DNA of 16,874 nucleotides from Gammaproteobacteria bacterium (lineage in GTDB: Bacteria; Pseudomonadota; Gammaproteobacteria; Francisellales; CACEW01): NCBI GenBank assembly GCA_028282045.1, contig JANQIS010000180.1:1-16874 (forward strand), written 5' to 3'. Under the pieces are notes generated by a model. The model had not been told where the DNA came from and did not search any database. It was given only the letters and a program-made list of their open reading frames with translations. Both the position numbers and the translations under genes were made by a program. Of the stretch, positions 1 to 6,639 are shown piece after piece (position 1 is the stretch's first letter; every line of letters begins with the position of its first letter).

Positions 1-231
1 ATTGCCCAATCCGGCCGTGGCATCGACAACCTGTAAATCAACATTGCCTTTAATAGCAATTGCCTTAGCCAGGGGTTGGCGTTTACCGCTGGTACGTTGG
101 CGGTATTGCATATTAGCATCAGTGAAATCAATGTGCAGTGGGTTGAAGTGATGCTCAGTATCGATGAGTGTGAGCCCTTCAAACGAGGGGCATAGCTGAA
201 AGCGCTTGCCAGGATTGCTTAAGGCGGGCAT
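1..231 (-). CDS. rsmJ: 16S rRNA (guanine-1516-N2)-methyltransferase RsmJ, N-terminal part
   Basis: Partial gene cut by the left window edge; 77 codons from ATG at 231 are visible. The frame contains the segment GKRQPLAKAIAIKG (residues 49-62) followed by VVDATAGLG (68-76), which matches the RsmJ/YhiQ family, where DATAGLG is the S-adenosylmethionine-binding loop. RsmJ methylates G1516 of 16S rRNA in the small subunit. The start is firm because an in-frame TGA lies two codons upstream. It is divergent from rlmB with only 37 bases between the two start codons, so their promoters must overlap the neighbouring coding regions or lie in this short gap. The C-terminal two thirds are outside the window. 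Identification is from recalled family motifs. Confidence 0.9.
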   Translation of the reverse strand, partial: MPALSNPGKRFQLCPSFEGLTLIDTEHHFNPLHIDFTDANMQYRQRTSGKRQPLAKAIAIKGNVDLQVVDATAGLGN

Positions 232-268
232 AGTGTGTCAAAAATACCATTTGACTTTAACCTGGATT

Positions 269-997
269 ATGTCACAACAATTGATTTATGGCATCCATGC
301 GGTACAGCAAGCTATTGCTTGTGCGCATTCAGGCACTCTATATCTACAGGCAGGACGTCATGATGCGCGAGTGCAAGCTATCTTAAAACAGGCGCCTAAA
401 CAAATTACGGTGTGCAAGGTTAGTAAAGCAGAGTTAGACCAGATGGTTAGCGGACGCCATCAAGGGGTGGTGTTGTTACTGCAACCACAATTAACTCACA
501 CACAGGATTTGGACACTGTTGTCACTCAGGCTGGTGACAGAGCCTTGGTGCTGGTGCTTGATGGGGTACAAGACCCTCACAATCTTGGCGCTTGTTTGCG
601 TAGCTCTGATGCAGCCGGAGTATGTGCTGTCGTGGTGCCGAAAGATAACGCCTGCTCTATCACGCCGGTAGTGCGCAAAGTGGCCTGTGGTGCGGCCGAA
701 AATTTACCTGTTTTTAGGGTGGCTAATATTGCGCGTACTCTTGAACAGTTACAACGGCTTGGCTGTTGGGTGATCGGTTTGACTGGCGAAGCAACACAAG
801 GCCTTTATGATTTGGATTTAACCGGCTCTATTGTAATGGTGATGGGTGCCGAAGGTGCGGGTATGCGTCGCTTAACTAAAGAAAAATGCGATTTTTTAGC
901 TAACTTGCCGATGCTCGGCTGTGTTGAGAGCCTTAACGTTTCTGTGGCCACGGGAGTGGCGTTATATGAGGCCGTACGCCAGAGGTTGTCGCTATAG
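269..997 (+). CDS. rlmB: 23S rRNA (guanosine-2251-2'-O)-methyltransferase RlmB (SpoU family)
   Basis: SPOUT methyltransferase that 2'-O-methylates G2251 in the peptidyl-transferase P-loop of 23S rRNA. With the ATG at 269 the protein is 242 aa, almost exactly the E. coli length, and starts MSQQLIYGIHAVQQAI, the usual start of the family; a 21-residue upstream extension is possible in frame but unlike the family. The N-terminal substrate-binding domain covers about residues 1-75. The C-terminal knotted domain shows motif 1 LDGVQDPHNLGACLRS (97-112, with N105 and R111), motif 2 GAEGAGM (193-199) and motif 3 SLNVSVATGVALYE (221-234). In many gammaproteobacteria rlmB is followed directly by rpsF; here two minus-strand orphan genes separate them. 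No clear intrinsic terminator is seen between its stop and the convergent gene ending at 1033. Confidence 0.96.
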   Translation: MSQQLIYGIHAVQQAIACAHSGTLYLQAGRHDARVQAILKQAPKQITVCKVSKAELDQMVSGRHQGVVLLLQPQLTHTQDLDTVVTQAGDRALVLVLDGVQDPHNLGACLRSSDAAGVCAVVVPKDNACSITPVVRKVACGAAENLPVFRVANIARTLEQLQRLGCWVIGLTGEATQGLYDLDLTGSIVMVMGAEGAGMRRLTKEKCDFLANLPMLGCVESLNVSVATGVALYEAVRQRLSL

Positions 998-1032
998 CGT
1001 CCGGCCGATATATGAAATTTGGCAAGATTAAT

Positions 1033-4000
1033 CTAGAGCCATGCTTGCGGATCATCTTCTGTATCGGAACTTGGCTCGGGAGGTGTCACATCCCCAGAAT
1101 TTTCCTTGCCTGTCATACCTTGTCGCCTTTTTTCCAGATTATTTCTCACGCACTCCAACAAGGGTAATGCTGACGTATTGTTTTGGTGAGCAGGTCTGGA
1201 AGGACCACTGGCATTGGCTACGGATGGATTTGGTTGCGCATTACGCTTCTTCTGGAATATAACTTCTCGTTGTTCTCTAAGTGCCTTTTCAAAGGGTGTT
1301 AGTGTATCTGGTTGTTGGGGAACAGGTTCGGAATACCCGCTGGTGCTGGCCATGGGTGGATTTGGGTGCGCAGACACACCAGCAAGTGCTGGTGTAGTAC
1401 CAGGTTTGGGGGGGATCGGGGGTGGAATATGGTCCTTGTTAGCTGTTGGATTGTGATGAGCCTCCTGTTGATATGCAAGATGAGCTTCGTGACTATTCGC
1501 ATCTTGTGTAACTGCTGAGGCCCCATGCACATCAGTAGTAATCGCTGGTGTAGGTGTAGGAACTTCTTGTGCACTTTCAGTAGCCGCTGGAGCGGTAGTG
1601 CCAGGTACGAACGGTTGTGATTGAGTTTGTTGAGCTGTATTTTCAAGAGCTAACTGTTGTGATTCTTGAGATAAATTAAGATAAAAAATTATAGCATTTT
1701 GTACTGTTAGGGTATTTGCAATTCTTTCTACACCTTCAAGTAAGCGATTAAAATTCTCTGGCTCTGCTAGGGCAGGATTTATCACAGCAAGATCAAAGCA
1801 AAGTTGATTTACTACTATGGGACGAGTGCGATCATCTATTTTTAGCGATTCTCCTTGTTCAGGCCAGGCTAATATGCACTCTTTTATAGCTTCAACAGAG
1901 TCAAACGCTGATTGATGCTCCTGAATATAGTCAATTGCTGCTTGTTGATTTTGTTGGTATACCTCTTTGTCAAAGCCTAGAGGAGCATCACAGAGTGTCA
2001 TGTAAAGGTTTATACTTCCCACAGCACGTTGCATGTCAACTGGCATTGATAGCAAGCTAAGCACGTCAGTAGAACCACAACTAGGAGCCGGGCGTTCATT
2101 GATAGGTGGTTCATCATCAGAAAATTCATCACCGAAAAAGTCATCATCAATAGCTACAGTAGAGTAATTATGTACAGCATTCCCTAATCCTGGTAGCTGA
2201 GGACAGAGCCAGGCTGCTAAATTGTCACTAACTAAACAGAGAGCCGGTGCCAGCGCATTCAAAATCGAGCTTTTTGGAATAAGTTTTCTCACCAATAGAC
2301 TGTGTGCGCTATTGAAGCTTGCACTTCCCGCTATTTGTGCCAGTAAGGTAGTAAAGTTTTTTTCTTCTTCGATACTTGTAACATCATTTGCAAGTTGATA
2401 CAGATCGTGGTCAAAGTACTTCTTCCTTAGAGGCACTTTGCCGCAAAAAGCATAAAAGAGGTGAGTTGGAGCCATTTGTTGAATAGTCCTATTCTCTATT
2501 CGCTTTGATAGGCTTTCTCCTTGATATTGGACCCATGTGCGACAATATGCTTCTATAGCTTCAAAGGAACAAGGGTCTGGCAGTGGATATACATTAATAT
2601 ATTCCTTTGCTGCTTGTTGATATTGTTTATATAAGTCATACGGGTTATTTGTACTAACTCTATTATTGGCATAAACCATCATAGTAAAATGTAGAGTTGC
2701 TGTAGCGACTTTTTTCATGCCAGTCAGTAGAAGTTTTTCAGGCGATGGCAATGGCTTTTCTTTTTCTTGCAATTCTTCTATTTCTTTTCTTTTCAATGTT
2801 TGGTATTCATCTTGCATTCCTTTGTACAAATCAAGATAAAAACTTATAGGGTCTCCCTGTTCTATATCGATACCTGATTGTTGTAAAATAACAAGTTGTA
2901 TGCCTTTTCTTTTGTCATCAAGAAGCTTTGATTTTATTGAGAGGAAGTTGGATAGGTAGTCCAACATTATCCATAGCGACCAATTTTGAATCACTGGATT
3001 TTCACTTAAAGTTTTCGTTAAACCTGTCAGGTAGTTAAGTAGCTTAGCTATAAAAGCTTCGTGTTTTTCTGGGTCGGTTGGAACTACTTTTTGGATCTCA
3101 TCCTGGCTAAGGGCATTGCGCAAAAGCAGAGTGAAAAACACGTGCCCATTTGGTAAATCCGAAATGGGTCTACTTAAAGATAAAATAGACATATCTAAAC
3201 AAGGTGCTTCAGGAGGCTTTTCTATTTTTGCTCGAGGGTCTAAAAGGCCCAGACAAGCATCAACTATAGAAATATCACTGCTATGTTGACTCTTTACTAT
3301 GCTAGGCAGTAATGCGTTCCTAATGAGTGCACAGTCTTGCAATGACAAATCTCTTGTTCTTAGTCTCTCCAGATATTCCTGTACTACAGTTGCATCCAAC
3401 TCATCTAAGTAATCTTTAAAGAAAAGTATGCTAGCAGTTGTTAAAGTTGCAGAAGGGTCTTGCATTACTTCCCTCATAAAAGATGAGTCAAAACCACTTA
3501 TAAAAGCTTTCACTAACCTCTGAGCACAGTGATATTTCTTTCGCGGTAGGCTGGATAAAAGAGATTGTTGAAATTCTTCGCTAAAAGGTAAGATAAATTG
3601 CTTAAAGAAGTTAACTGCAAGGGCTTTATTTTTAGATATAAACCGGAGAATGTTGTCTGTAAATCGGCTAAAATCCATTTTTTCATTATCTGTGGGCTTA
3701 TAATTGCGAGCTTCTTGCGTTGATACTTTGTAAAGCTGCATGATGTGTTGTATTTCTTCATCAGAAAGAGATTCCTCACGACTTACTTTTTCAATATAAG
3801 GTTCTATTTTATGGCTATGAACGAATATTTTATTCAACTCGTCGACCGGTTTTTTTGTCCAGTTATTTAAAGATGGATCGATGCTCTCAGGTAAACCAAT
3901 TTGCTCCTTCTTTAGCCTTAGGTGTTTGCGCTTACTGTTGCGCACAACTTCAGCTTGCGACGCATCTGGTTCCTCTAATTCATTTGAACTGGTTTGTTGT

Positions 4001-4092
4001 GCAGCTCCTGGTATCTCTGGGAGAGCTTCTTGTGCGCTTTCAATATCGCTCATGGTTTGTTTTTGTGGGTTCTTTGTTAAAGGTGAGTGCAT
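1033..4092 (-). CDS. Large orphan protein, candidate secreted effector (proline-rich, tandem repeats, acidic tail)
   Basis: A 1019-aa protein of no family I recognise. ATG at 4092 is preceded by AGGAGG with an 8-base spacer, so the start is firm. There is no signal peptide or clear membrane segment. Residues 1-60 are polar. About 75-820 look helical and contain a duplicated module (core 488-546 and 712-768, both with YxQxQQAA and QGESL). There is a Lys/Glu-rich helix at 430-447 and an acidic patch at 649-662. The last 200 residues are low complexity: Pro/Ala/Thr-rich 826-887, PPPIPPKPG at 890-898 (fits the class II SH3-ligand pattern PxxPxK), a 44-residue tandem repeat at 907-950 and 951-993, and an acidic end with Trp at position 1018. 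The gene is visibly AT-richer than rlmB or the ribosomal genes. The pattern resembles Legionellales-type effectors; that function is inferred, not shown. It could also be a cytosolic scaffold protein. Confidence 0.8.
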   Translation of the reverse strand: MHSPLTKNPQKQTMSDIESAQEALPEIPGAAQQTSSNELEEPDASQAEVVRNSKRKHLRLKKEQIGLPESIDPSLNNWTKKPVDELNKIFVHSHKIEPYIEKVSREESLSDEEIQHIMQLYKVSTQEARNYKPTDNEKMDFSRFTDNILRFISKNKALAVNFFKQFILPFSEEFQQSLLSSLPRKKYHCAQRLVKAFISGFDSSFMREVMQDPSATLTTASILFFKDYLDELDATVVQEYLERLRTRDLSLQDCALIRNALLPSIVKSQHSSDISIVDACLGLLDPRAKIEKPPEAPCLDMSILSLSRPISDLPNGHVFFTLLLRNALSQDEIQKVVPTDPEKHEAFIAKLLNYLTGLTKTLSENPVIQNWSLWIMLDYLSNFLSIKSKLLDDKRKGIQLVILQQSGIDIEQGDPISFYLDLYKGMQDEYQTLKRKEIEELQEKEKPLPSPEKLLLTGMKKVATATLHFTMMVYANNRVSTNNPYDLYKQYQQAAKEYINVYPLPDPCSFEAIEAYCRTWVQYQGESLSKRIENRTIQQMAPTHLFYAFCGKVPLRKKYFDHDLYQLANDVTSIEEEKNFTTLLAQIAGSASFNSAHSLLVRKLIPKSSILNALAPALCLVSDNLAAWLCPQLPGLGNAVHNYSTVAIDDDFFGDEFSDDEPPINERPAPSCGSTDVLSLLSMPVDMQRAVGSINLYMTLCDAPLGFDKEVYQQNQQAAIDYIQEHQSAFDSVEAIKECILAWPEQGESLKIDDRTRPIVVNQLCFDLAVINPALAEPENFNRLLEGVERIANTLTVQNAIIFYLNLSQESQQLALENTAQQTQSQPFVPGTTAPAATESAQEVPTPTPAITTDVHGASAVTQDANSHEAHLAYQQEAHHNPTANKDHIPPPIPPKPGTTPALAGVSAHPNPPMASTSGYSEPVPQQPDTLTPFEKALREQREVIFQKKRNAQPNPSVANASGPSRPAHQNNTSALPLLECVRNNLEKRRQGMTGKENSGDVTPPEPSSDTEDDPQAWL
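1114..1374 (-). repeat. Two-copy tandem repeat of 44 codons in the C-terminus of the 1019-aa protein
   Basis: Residues 907-950 and 951-993 align without gaps. Both copies have A-x-PNP near the start, SG at unit positions 12-13, S15, P17, Q20, P27, R33, E37 and Q41, with hydrophobic matches at positions 8, 28 and 32. I count about 14 identities over 41 to 43 positions. Each unit is a proline-containing linker followed by a charged amphipathic helix (EKALREQREVIFQKKR in unit 1, LLECVRNNLEKRRQ in unit 2). The repeat is weak at DNA level, so the duplication is old. Confidence 0.6.
1789..2712 (-). repeat. Internal duplicated module of the 1019-aa protein
   Basis: Two segments, about residues 461-546 (2455-2712) and 689-768 (1789-2028), align over about 80 residues. 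The conserved core starts YKQYQQAAKEYI in copy 1 and YQQNQQAAIDYI in copy 2, then S-x-EAI, a Trp, QGESL, and an acidic/Arg-Thr stretch (IENRT / IDDRT). The similarity probably continues into E-x-NF-x-x-LL (578-583 / 779-785). A degenerate third copy lacking the core may lie near residues 303-355 (LSLSRP...), but this is much weaker. Confidence 0.6.
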
Positions 4093-4147
4093 ATGATAAA
4101 CCTCCTGTCTATATGTAAAATAAGTTTTGTTTATATCTGTTATGGTT

Positions 4148-4169
4148 ACAGGGAGCGAGTGCTCCCTGT
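4148..4169. terminator. Perfect 9-bp hairpin between two minus-strand orphan genes
   Basis: ACAGGGAGC (4148-4156), loop GAGT, GCTCCCTGT (4161-4169): a perfect GC-rich stem with a 4-base loop. It lies 70-90 bases beyond the stop of the 262-aa gene and 56 bases before the start of the 1019-aa gene. No T tract follows on either strand, so a classical intrinsic terminator is not certain; an mRNA-stabilising hairpin or attenuator is equally possible. A second small hairpin, GGGG-ATAA-CCCC, lies at 4195-4206. Confidence 0.4.
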
Positions 4170-4239
4170 TGGGTTAGATGGATTTACTGGTGGCGGGGAT
4201 AACCCCTCACAAACAATTTATTAAGTCAATACAATTACG

Positions 4240-5028
4240 CTAACATGCCGCGCAGATGCCGGAAGAAGGAATTGAGCTAAATGACTCCTCCATAGAGAAA
4301 CGGCAAAATGGTACTGTCGTTTTCTGCGATTTTGCGTTTGCAATGTGAAATAAATCCTTAAAAAATTGTACAACCTCTTTGACAAAAGTATTTTCTTGCC
4401 GTTTGAGCCCCCACTTCTTCTTCATGCTCTTAATAGTGGTGACGAGATTATGTGTCGAAGTGTCTTGCTGTGTTGCAGCTTTGCTCAATTCCTTAATATC
4501 TCTAGAAAAATGTTCCATCGCTGTCCAAGGAAATCGATCTGCCTCTACTAGCCCCTTCTTCACCCTTTCTATTTTGTTCAGCAAACTTTTAATAGCTGGT
4601 TGCGCGTCAGGATGTTCTGTTGCTAGTTGCTGCAGAGGCTTAATTACCATGTCTTCAAGATGGGTTTGCCGCATCTTGATTATGGCGTCACTGAACCTCA
4701 CTGATAAACCGTGAAATTTAAACAGAATCTTAACCCTATCCTGCCCCATTTCATTTTTAAGAGACCACAATAAATCAAGCACTCGTCGGGTTCCTACCAT
4801 TAATCTATCTCGTTCATCAAAAGACAAATCGCATAACGCAGCCACTAAACAGTTCGCTTCCTCTTCCTTAGTTATTTTATTGTGTGTAAAAAAATCCAAA
4901 ATTCCTTTTGCTTCAGGTGCTCTAGATTCCAGGTCGCTTTCTGTGGGGTTGTCTGGTATGAAACAGTCAGCAACAGATCTTATTGCCCGGTTAGCTGAAG
5001 AAAGATTTAGTTTTATTTCGCTATACAT
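4240..5028 (-). CDS. Orphan 262-aa protein ending in a CaaX-like CAAC; candidate effector
   Basis: No family recognised. ATG at 5028 follows GGAGG with an 8-base spacer. The protein is soluble and mainly helical by composition, with no signal peptide or membrane segment. A basic stretch SMKKKWGLKR is at about 205-214, an acidic pair EE lies about 15 residues from the end, and the last four residues are C-A-A-C (259-262). I read those four codons directly on the minus strand before TAG at 4240. C-aliphatic-aliphatic-X is the eukaryotic prenylation motif and is known at the C-terminus of several Legionella effectors that are lipidated by host enzymes. Ala at the third position is a weaker fit than Ile/Leu/Val. 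It lies in the same orientation 147 bases upstream of the 1019-aa gene, so co-expression is possible. Effector status is inference. Confidence 0.75.
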   Translation of the reverse strand: MYSEIKLNLSSANRAIRSVADCFIPDNPTESDLESRAPEAKGILDFFTHNKITKEEEANCLVAALCDLSFDERDRLMVGTRRVLDLLWSLKNEMGQDRVKILFKFHGLSVRFSDAIIKMRQTHLEDMVIKPLQQLATEHPDAQPAIKSLLNKIERVKKGLVEADRFPWTAMEHFSRDIKELSKAATQQDTSTHNLVTTIKSMKKKWGLKRQENTFVKEVVQFFKDLFHIANAKSQKTTVPFCRFSMEESFSSIPSSGICAAC

Positions 5029-5054
5029 GTTAATTACCTCCGTTGGTTGTATAA

Positions 5055-5070
5055 CTTAAGGAAACCTTAA
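5055..5070. promoter_or_regulatory. CTTAA-N6-CTTAA site resembling a PmrA box
   Basis: CTTAA (5055-5059), GGAAAC, CTTAA (5066-5070): a direct repeat with 11-base periodicity, matching the recalled PmrA-box pattern of enteric bacteria and the TTAA-based PmrA sites of Legionella and Coxiella effector promoters. The same bases also form a 15-base palindrome, TTAAGG-AAA-CCTTAA (5056-5070). It lies 27-42 bases upstream of the ATG of the 262-aa gene. The only nearby -10-like hexamer on that strand (TATACA, 5048-5053) abuts the box, which is closer than normal. AT-rich DNA can give such matches by chance. Confidence 0.35.
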
Positions 5071-5292
5071 CGTAATTAAATTAAATGAATATTCGTAAAA
5101 ATACTGGAGATACCTTAAATACAGGCTTTCATTCCCGTCAGATAAAAAATCTAATAAAATCAAATCCTTGTGAGTCAGTCATTCTGTTTTTGTGAGCAAG
5201 GCCACTATGTGAAAATAACAGATTATTTAGCTAACTCATTAGATTTAAAACAAAATATTTTTTAGCGGGGTACTCATGGTAAAAATACGTGT

Positions 5293-5325
5293 TTGTATCG
5301 TGTTTAACAGTTTGTTTCGATACAA
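5293..5325. promoter_or_regulatory. Dyad immediately upstream of the rpsF promoter
   Basis: TTGTATCG (5293-5300) and CGATACAA (5318-5325) are perfect inverted repeats with 17 bases between them, ending four bases before the -35 hexamer of the rpsF promoter. The spacing puts the two half-sites on roughly the same or a slightly offset helical face, as for a dimeric regulator, but no regulator can be named from the sequence. Confidence 0.35.
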
Positions 5326-5329
5326 TTTC

Positions 5330-5358
5330 TTGCCTTATGCCATAAAATCGAGTAATAT
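5330..5358 (+). promoter_or_regulatory. Sigma70-type promoter for rpsF-rpsR-rplI
   Basis: TTGCCT (5330-5335), 17-base spacer, TAATAT (5353-5358). Four of six bases match the -35 consensus and the -10 is near consensus at the optimal spacing. The expected transcript start near 5365 gives a leader of about 55 bases before the rpsF ATG. Confidence 0.65.
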
Positions 5359-5372
5359 CGCCGCGCTTCCTT

Positions 5373-5387
5373 GCTGCATAGGGCAGC
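5373..5387 (+). promoter_or_regulatory. Hairpin in the rpsF leader, possible autoregulatory element
   Basis: GCTGC-ATAGG-GCAGC forms a 5-bp stem in the predicted leader of the ribosomal operon, just after the expected transcript start. The S6:S18 complex is known to bind the leader of rpsF operons in many bacteria, and a CCG triplet (5360-5362) lies nearby, but I cannot confirm the full S6:S18 motif by eye. Confidence 0.25.
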
Positions 5388-5420
5388 TTATCAAAACCAG
5401 ATAATCCATAAGGAGAAACC

Positions 5421-5759
5421 ATGAAGCATTATGAAATTATGGTGATGATTCACCCTGATCGTAGCGATCAAGTCCCAACGATGGTTGAGCGTTATAACAA
5501 AATTATTGAAGCTAAAGGTAAAATTCACCGTTTTGAGGATTGGGGCCGTCGTGCACTGGCTTATCCTATTAACAAACTCCACAAAGCACATTATATCTTG
5601 ATGAATGTCGAGATTGATAATGAGGCCTTATTTGAACTTAAAGATGCGTTTCGTTTTAATGATGCGGTTTTGCGTGATTTAATCATTGCCCATGACGAAG
5701 CTGTGACTGAACCTTCTGTCATGGTAGCCGGCAATAAAGAAAAAGAAACAACAGCGTAA
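5421..5759 (+). CDS. rpsF: 30S ribosomal protein S6
   Basis: 112 aa, with the family start MKHYEIMVMIHPDRSDQVP, the conserved block RFEDWGRRALAYPINKLHKA (37-56) and FRFNDAVLRD near 77-86. S6 binds 16S rRNA in the platform of the 30S subunit together with S18. It is shorter than E. coli S6 and lacks most of the acidic Glu-rich tail that RimK modifies there. The ATG at 5421 is preceded by AAGGAG. First gene of rpsF-rpsR-rplI, 11 bases before rpsR. Confidence 0.98.
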   Translation: MKHYEIMVMIHPDRSDQVPTMVERYNKIIEAKGKIHRFEDWGRRALAYPINKLHKAHYILMNVEIDNEALFELKDAFRFNDAVLRDLIIAHDEAVTEPSVMVAGNKEKETTA

Positions 5760-5770
5760 GGAAGGGTATA

Positions 5771-5992
5771 ATGGCACAGAATCGTCGTAGAAAAGCGTGT
5801 AAATTTTCTCAAAATGAAGTGAAGATTGATTACAAAGATATTAACTTGCTTAAAGGCTATATTACAGAGTCTGGTAAAATCGTCCCTAGTCGTGTGACCG
5901 GTACCAGTGCTAAATATCAGCGCCAGCTTTCAACTGCCATTAAGCGTGCACGCTACATGGGCCTATTGCCTTACAGTGACCGTCACGAATAA
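5771..5992 (+). CDS. rpsR: 30S ribosomal protein S18
   Basis: 73 aa, close to the usual 75. It has the basic N-terminus MAQNRRRKACKF, IDYKDINLLKGYI (19-31), IVPSRVTGTSAKYQRQL (37-53), and the basic IKRARYMGLLPY. S18 forms a heterodimer with S6 on the 30S platform. The start at 5771 is preceded by AAGGAAGGG. It sits 11 bases after rpsF and 19 before rplI, so the three are one transcript. Confidence 0.98.
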   Translation: MAQNRRRKACKFSQNEVKIDYKDINLLKGYITESGKIVPSRVTGTSAKYQRQLSTAIKRARYMGLLPYSDRHE

Positions 5993-6011
5993 TTATCAGG
6001 AGAAGTTCATT

Positions 6012-6461
6012 ATGCAAGTTATTTTAAAAGAAAAGATTCGCAATCTTGGGTCGTTGGGAGAATGTGTTAATGTCAAGCCTGGTTTCGCTCGTAATTACTT
6101 GATTCCACAAGGCAAGGCTTTAATGGCAACTAAAACCAACTTGGCTGAGTTTGAAGCTCAACGTGCTGAATTTGAAAAGCAAGAAGCTGAGCGTTTAGCT
6201 AAGGCACAGAACCAGGCTGAGAAAATTGAGGCGTTGGAAATTATGATTGAAGCCAAGGCTGGTGAAGGTGGTAAATTGTTCGGCTCTATCGGTACACGTG
6301 ATATTGCTGATCACATTAGTGCTAAAGGTGTGAACGTAGGCAAACATCAAGTCCGTATGCCAGAAGGTGTGATTCGTGAAATCGGCGAATTTGATGTGGC
6401 TATCCATTTGCACACTGATGTGGATGTGACTGCAAACGTTAAAGTTGTCGCTGCGAAGTAA
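6012..6461 (+). CDS. rplI: 50S ribosomal protein L9
   Basis: 149 aa, identical in length to E. coli L9. The start MQVILKEKIRNLGSLGECV, the rRNA-binding block VKPGFARNYLIPQGKA (19-34), a long connecting helix rich in Glu/Lys/Ala (about 41-75) and the C-terminal domain with KLFGSIGTRDIADHI are all present. L9 binds 23S rRNA near the L1 stalk. The ATG at 6012 was chosen over an in-frame start 35 codons upstream because it begins at the family start, has AGGAG nine bases upstream and avoids a long overlap with rpsR. Last gene before the terminator at 6566-6595. Confidence 0.98.
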   Translation: MQVILKEKIRNLGSLGECVNVKPGFARNYLIPQGKALMATKTNLAEFEAQRAEFEKQEAERLAKAQNQAEKIEALEIMIEAKAGEGGKLFGSIGTRDIADHISAKGVNVGKHQVRMPEGVIREIGEFDVAIHLHTDVDVTANVKVVAAK

Positions 6462-6565
6462 TGTATTAATTTATAACCTATTTCACTCTTCCTGCCGTTG
6501 TTTCAGTTTGATCACGGGAGAGAGCAGCGTGTGATGCTTTTATTTTCTGGATAAATGTTAGACGC

Positions 6566-6595
6566 AGCCTGTCAGAGACAGGCTTAGTTTTTTTT
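6566..6595 (+). terminator. Rho-independent terminator after rplI
   Basis: AGCCTGTC-AGA-GACAGGCT is a perfect 8-bp stem with a 3-base loop, followed after TAG by eight T. It lies 105 bases after the rplI stop and 45 before dnaB, so it ends the ribosomal transcript and separates it from dnaB. Confidence 0.93.
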
Positions 6596-6639
6596 AGTAA
6601 TCTACATAAATACCATCACTTATTAGCGCATATATTCTA

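Larger units (their letters stand above)
5029..5420. other. Intergenic regulatory region between the divergent 262-aa orphan and rpsF
   Basis: These 392 AT-rich bases separate two divergent transcription units. The left end carries the ribosome-binding site of the minus-strand orphan and a TTAA-rich block (5055-5084). The right end carries a dyad, the rpsF promoter and a leader hairpin, listed separately. The middle (about 5100-5290) has only minor features: a short hairpin AAATAA-CAGA-TTATTT near 5213-5228 and two copies of TTGTGAG near 5167 and 5190. I see no convincing gene in it; a short minus-strand reading frame crosses the rpsF promoter and start and looks like chance. Confidence 0.6.

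Noticed and set aside
998..1032. Terminator between convergent rlmB and the 1019-aa gene
   Set aside because: Only short imperfect pairing (GGCC and similar) is visible and no T tract exists on either strand.
1299..1646. Second minus-strand frame inside the 3' part of the 1019-aa gene
   Set aside because: It lies wholly within the low-complexity C-terminal coding region in another frame, with no start signal. The main frame has a strong ribosome-binding site, internal repeats and continuity over 3 kb.
5231..5591. Minus-strand frames across the rpsF promoter and start
   Set aside because: They are antisense to a firmly identified promoter and ribosomal gene and show no family match or ribosome-binding site.
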